This document shows, one piece after another, positions 6,281 to 8,671 of a stretch of 8,671 nucleotides of DNA. The notes under the pieces are model-generated. The model was not told the DNA's origin and did not search any database. It worked only from the letters and a program-made list of their open reading frames with translations. The DNA lies in NCBI GenBank assembly GCA_033764865.1, contig JANRIM010000121.1, positions 1 through 8,671 on the forward strand. The letters are read 5' to 3'. Numbering within the stretch: the first letter of the stretch is position 1; each line of letters opens with the position of its first letter. This DNA comes from VFBF01 sp033764865. Lineage in GTDB: Bacteria; Pseudomonadota; Alphaproteobacteria; Caulobacterales; Aquidulcibacteraceae. A program made the position numbers and the translations under genes.

Positions 6281-6300
6281 GGACCCTCATCAGAGGGTCC
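6281..6300 (-). promoter_or_regulatory. Perfect hairpin that hides the ribosome binding site of the RAM-domain gene
   Basis: Read on the minus strand, GGACCCTC (6300-6293), loop TGAT and GAGGGTCC (6288-6281) form an 8-bp perfect stem. The second arm contains the only candidate Shine-Dalgarno sequence, GAGGG at 6288-6284, 4 bases before the ATG at 6279. The stem starts 3 bases after the TAA of the upstream pectate lyase gene. A ribosome terminating there would open the stem, which suggests translational coupling, or a switch if something else stabilises the stem. No T-run follows on the minus strand, so a terminator role is less likely. Confidence 0.55.
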
Positions 6301-6303
6301 GTC

Positions 6304-7953
6304 TTACTCGAACCAGCGCTTCTGTACAGGGCCTTCGCCGTTGTCCACGTACTGGGCGAGGATCGCCATGTTGCGCACGTAGGTGGCGGCGGAAATGCCG
6401 ATCTGCGGGGTGTTGGTGTCGAACATGGAGGTGTCGGTGGCGTCGCCCACGCGGGTCCGGGAGAAGTCTCCCGGCGCCACGGTCGCCGAGCCGGCGGTGG
6501 TGAACGGACGGCTCGTTTCCGTCAGCGGCGTGGGCCAGAAGCCCTCGTCGTTGAGCATGGCGATGATCTCGCGCACGCGCGCTTCGCTCGGCATCGCGGC
6601 GGGATCGACGCCGCGGTTGTTCTTGAGGCCGTCGAGCTCGATGCTGGTGAGCGTGAAGAAGCGCGGCAGGCCGCCGCCGAACGCCAGGGGATTGTCGACG
6701 GACGCTTCCGCCGGGCTCTTGGCCTTGAGCGCTTCGTAGCGCGCCTTCAGGCCGGCGACGTCGATGGCGCGCGTCTGTGCGTAGTGGCTGATGACGCCGG
6801 CGGGATCGCTGTTGGCGAAGTACTGGCCGTTGACGACGTTGGAGCCGAACCGGTGCACGTAGAGCGGCTTGTTGGTGCCGAGTTCGACGAACGTGGGATG
6901 CGTGAGGCCGTCCTTCACCTCGTCGGCGGGCAACGCCACGCTCTCAAGCCACGCCAGCGCTTCGGGGATGCGGCCAAGATACTTGGCGTCGCCCGTCATG
7001 GTGTAGAACGTCATCAGCTGGGCGACGTTGGCGGCGGTCACGTGCGTCGCGAGGGCGGCCGGCTCGTAGCTGCGCCCGGCGGCGGGCTTCAGGTCGTCGA
7101 CCGTGTGGTAGAGCGCCCATCCCGCCTGCGGCGCGGCTTGCTGCGCGGCCATGTAGACGTCCATGGCGCGGCGGATCACCGGCATGAGGGCGGCGTCGTC
7201 GAGGCTGCGGTAGCAGAGCGTGAGGAACTTGATGTTCTCGCCCGCCACGTCGTCGTTGAACGTGACGAAGGTCGTGTGGTCGGCGGTCTCGGCGAGCGGG
7301 AAGCGCTGCGGCCAGCCGCCCGAGGGATACTGGGCGTCGACGATGAACTTGATCGCGCGGTCGAGGGCGGGGCGGTACTTGTCGTTGCGCTTGACGACGA
7401 CCAGACGCAGCAGGAGCGTGGCCGCTTCGGTGGTGGTGGCGTCGTCGAACGTGGCGTTGCCGGCGTGACGCTGGAATTCCTCCAGCCGCCAGGCGTTGGC
7501 GCCGATGGTCTCGTACCACTGGGCGAGCGAAGCCTCGCCGGCGAAGTCGATCATGTAGTTCCAGCCGCCGGCCGGATGCTGGCCGGCCACGAGGGCGTCC
7601 GCGGCCGCTTCGGCGGCGCGCCAGTAGGTTTCCTCGCCGGTGGCGTGCCAGGCGTCGAGGAAGGCGTGCCCCATGGTGGCCGTGCCGGGAGGCTGGACCC
7701 AGATCATCGTGGGCTTGGCCTCCAGTTCGCCCCAGCGACGGGAGAAGTCCGGGAGGTAGGTCCACGTGTAGCCGCCGCGCACGGCGACCTTGTCGGTCAT
7801 GAACCGGGTGGCGCGGCGCATGGCGGCGATGGCGTCGCCCAGTTGCGGGCGGCGACGGGTCGCGGCGGCGGCGGGACCGGCGAGTGTGGCCGCGATGGAC
7901 GCGGCGCCGGCGGCGAAGAGGCGACGGTTGAGGGTCATCATGCGCCGGCCCAT
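6304..7953 (-). CDS. Exported pectate lyase, PL10 (PelA/Pel-15E) family
   Basis: Pectate lyases cleave polygalacturonate by beta-elimination. The N-terminus (LNRRLFAAGA, then a hydrophobic stretch and AGPAAAA to about residue 31) is a twin-arginine type signal, so export folded to the periplasm is expected. PL10 landmarks are TFDDATTTE (168-176), AQYPSGGWPQRFP (207-219), VTFNDD (230-235) and a degenerate form of the WxxxHD...RxYE region (Trp279, His283, Arg294, Tyr296, Glu297), followed by YVHRF (365-369). At 549 residues it is longer than the usual catalytic domain of about 300-350: roughly 60-150 form an N-terminal helical part with GGYTWTYLPD and GGWNY, and about 400-549 form a C-terminal extension I cannot assign. 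Starts at 7953, 7941 and 7938 are all possible; a weak GGA lies 6 bases before the first. It precedes the RAM-domain gene by 24 bp and is divergent from the SHMT-like gene. The family is fairly sure; activity and exact substrate are not. Confidence 0.8.
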   Translation of the reverse strand: MGRRMMTLNRRLFAAGAASIAATLAGPAAAATRRRPQLGDAIAAMRRATRFMTDKVAVRGGYTWTYLPDFSRRWGELEAKPTMIWVQPPGTATMGHAFLDAWHATGEETYWRAAEAAADALVAGQHPAGGWNYMIDFAGEASLAQWYETIGANAWRLEEFQRHAGNATFDDATTTEAATLLLRLVVVKRNDKYRPALDRAIKFIVDAQYPSGGWPQRFPLAETADHTTFVTFNDDVAGENIKFLTLCYRSLDDAALMPVIRRAMDVYMAAQQAAPQAGWALYHTVDDLKPAAGRSYEPAALATHVTAANVAQLMTFYTMTGDAKYLGRIPEALAWLESVALPADEVKDGLTHPTFVELGTNKPLYVHRFGSNVVNGQYFANSDPAGVISHYAQTRAIDVAGLKARYEALKAKSPAEASVDNPLAFGGGLPRFFTLTSIELDGLKNNRGVDPAAMPSEARVREIIAMLNDEGFWPTPLTETSRPFTTAGSATVAPGDFSRTRVGDATDTSMFDTNTPQIGISAATYVRNMAILAQYVDNGEGPVQKRWFE

Positions 7954-8057
7954 GCATATTCCGGGCCCACCCGGCGCCCGCGACTCCCAGGGGCCTTGCC
8001 AAGCCCGTCGGGCGACGCTTTACGGACGGCTCTCCCAGCCCGCGAAAGTTGACCCCA
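7954..8057. other. Divergent intergenic region between pectate lyase and SHMT-like gene
   Basis: This 104-bp gap should contain promoters for both divergent genes. A TTGGCA hexamer on the minus strand (8002 to 7997) resembles a -35 for pectate lyase, but no good -10 follows. CCGGG (7961-7965) and CCCGG (7970-7974) form a 5-bp inverted repeat covering the weak GGA ribosome binding site of pectate lyase. GCCC/GGGC (8003-8006 and 8010-8013) is a smaller one. On the plus strand TTTACG (8019-8024) is a weak -35 candidate and no Shine-Dalgarno sequence precedes 8058. No known riboswitch is recognisable by eye. Confidence 0.3.
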
Positions 8058-8671
8058 ATGGATACAAGCCGCACCGACGCGCTGCTCGCCGCCGAGACGC
8101 TCCGCCAGGAGAGCTCGCTCTGCTTCATCGCTTCGGAGAACCATGTCTCGAAACGGGTTATGGGCGCCATCGGGAGCGTGTTCACCAACAAGTACTCCGA
8201 GGGGGAGCCGCGCAAGCGGTACTACCAGGGCAACGCCGTCGTCGACGATCTGGAGGAGTACGTGCACGACCTGGTGCGCGAGGGCTTCGGCCTCTCGGCG
8301 GACGCGTGGCACGTGAACCCCAAGGCGCTGTCGGCGGGCGTGGCGAACTTCTGCGTCGAGAACGGGCTGTTGAAGCCCGGCCAGAAGATCATGGGTCTTT
8401 ACCTTTACGACGGCGGCCACCTGAGCCACGGCTGGGACATGGACGACCGCCGCGGCGTCACCATCGGCAGCCGGATCTTCGAGACCCGCCTCTATCGCGT
8501 CGACGAGACGACCCACCTCATCAACTACGACCAGCTGGCCGAGGAGGCCGCTGCCTTCCGGCCGAACCTGCTGATCACCGGCGGCACCGCCTATCCCCGC
8601 AAGATCGACCACGCGCGGATGAGGCAGATCGCCGACAGCGTGGGCGCCTACTACATGGCCGACGTGGCGCA
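8058..8671 (+). CDS. Serine hydroxymethyltransferase-like protein, eukaryote-like and divergent, 3' end missing
   Basis: SHMT interconverts serine and glycine using PLP and tetrahydrofolate. Translation from the ATG at 8058 gives 204 complete residues before the window ends, without the catalytic lysine region. FIASEN (23-28), TNKYSEG and KRYYQG match the family and keep the substrate Tyr and Glu equivalent to E. coli Tyr55, Glu57 and Tyr65. KIMGLYLYDGGHLSHG keeps the His that stacks on PLP, and GAYYMADVA ends with the cofactor Asp. The stretches AWHVNPK...ANF and IMGL.L.DGGHLSHG resemble eukaryotic rather than typical bacterial SHMT. The PLP-phosphate loop, normally SGSxAN, reads SAGVAN. EGYPG reads EGEPR and RYYGG reads RYYQG, so several usually invariant residues differ. 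It may be a specialised paralog or an enzyme of altered activity rather than the housekeeping GlyA, so I give no symbol. It has no clear ribosome binding site; an upstream in-frame TTG at 8049 is an alternative start. Confidence 0.85.
   Translation, partial: MDTSRTDALLAAETLRQESSLCFIASENHVSKRVMGAIGSVFTNKYSEGEPRKRYYQGNAVVDDLEEYVHDLVREGFGLSADAWHVNPKALSAGVANFCVENGLLKPGQKIMGLYLYDGGHLSHGWDMDDRRGVTIGSRIFETRLYRVDETTHLINYDQLAEEAAAFRPNLLITGGTAYPRKIDHARMRQIADSVGAYYMADVA

Noticed and set aside
6281..6300. Intrinsic terminator after pectate lyase
   Set aside because: The stem is good, but no T-run follows on the minus strand and the start codon of the next gene lies immediately after, so ribosome binding site occlusion fits better.
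6094..8052. 652-residue open frame antisense to pectate lyase
   Set aside because: It runs opposite a well-supported gene, has low-complexity Arg/Gly/Val/His composition and no recognisable motif. Such long shadow frames are expected at this GC content.
7954..8057. Glycine, SAM or folate riboswitch ahead of the SHMT-like gene
   Set aside because: I looked for one because of the gene's function, but no recognisable conserved core is visible and the space left downstream of any promoter is too short. A covariance-model search would settle it.

Overview
This is a very GC-rich, densely coding bacterial window: third codon positions are nearly always G or C, several genes overlap by 4 bp, and the longest gap between genes is about 100 bp. 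The gene families, and a Lrp-type sensor domain containing the SISGQYDL stretch common in Alphaproteobacteria, suggest an alphaproteobacterium, perhaps near the Caulobacterales/Hyphomonadaceae. That placement is an inference, not a demonstrated assignment. No tRNA, rRNA, CRISPR array, insertion sequence, integrase or phage gene is visible.

Layout: (1) positions 1-1176, +, the 3' part of a thiolase, followed by a GC-rich hairpin that may end its transcript; (2) 1270-3038, +, a nucleoside hydrolase and a ribokinase overlapping by 4 bp, forming a nucleoside-ribose salvage operon; (3) 3035-5136, -, kynureninase followed by an alpha/beta-hydrolase lipoprotein, also overlapping by 4 bp; (4) 5187-6002, +, a cytoplasmic HGGYW alpha/beta hydrolase of the kynurenine formamidase type, divergent from kynureninase across a 50-bp gap; (5) 6010-7953, -, a Tat-type exported PL10-like pectate lyase followed by a stand-alone Lrp/AsnC ligand-binding (RAM) domain protein; (6) 8058 to the window end, +, the 5' part of a serine hydroxymethyltransferase-like gene with unusual residues in its cofactor loop.

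How the genes work together: the nucleoside hydrolase would release ribose from nucleosides and the ribokinase would phosphorylate it to ribose 5-phosphate. The formamidase-like hydrolase and kynureninase would carry out consecutive steps of tryptophan breakdown: N-formylkynurenine to kynurenine, then kynurenine to anthranilate and alanine. The first enzyme of that route, tryptophan 2,3-dioxygenase, is not in the window. The lipoprotein hydrolase shares the HGGxW signature but would sit in the envelope, so its substrate is open. Pectate lyase adds plant-polysaccharide breakdown. Overall this looks like a scavenging and catabolic segment of an ordinary chromosome. I see no convincing new defence or mobile system. 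The most unusual points are the divergent SHMT-like gene, a perfect hairpin covering the ribosome binding site of the RAM-domain gene, the pair of HGGxW hydrolases around kynureninase, and several starts that look leaderless.
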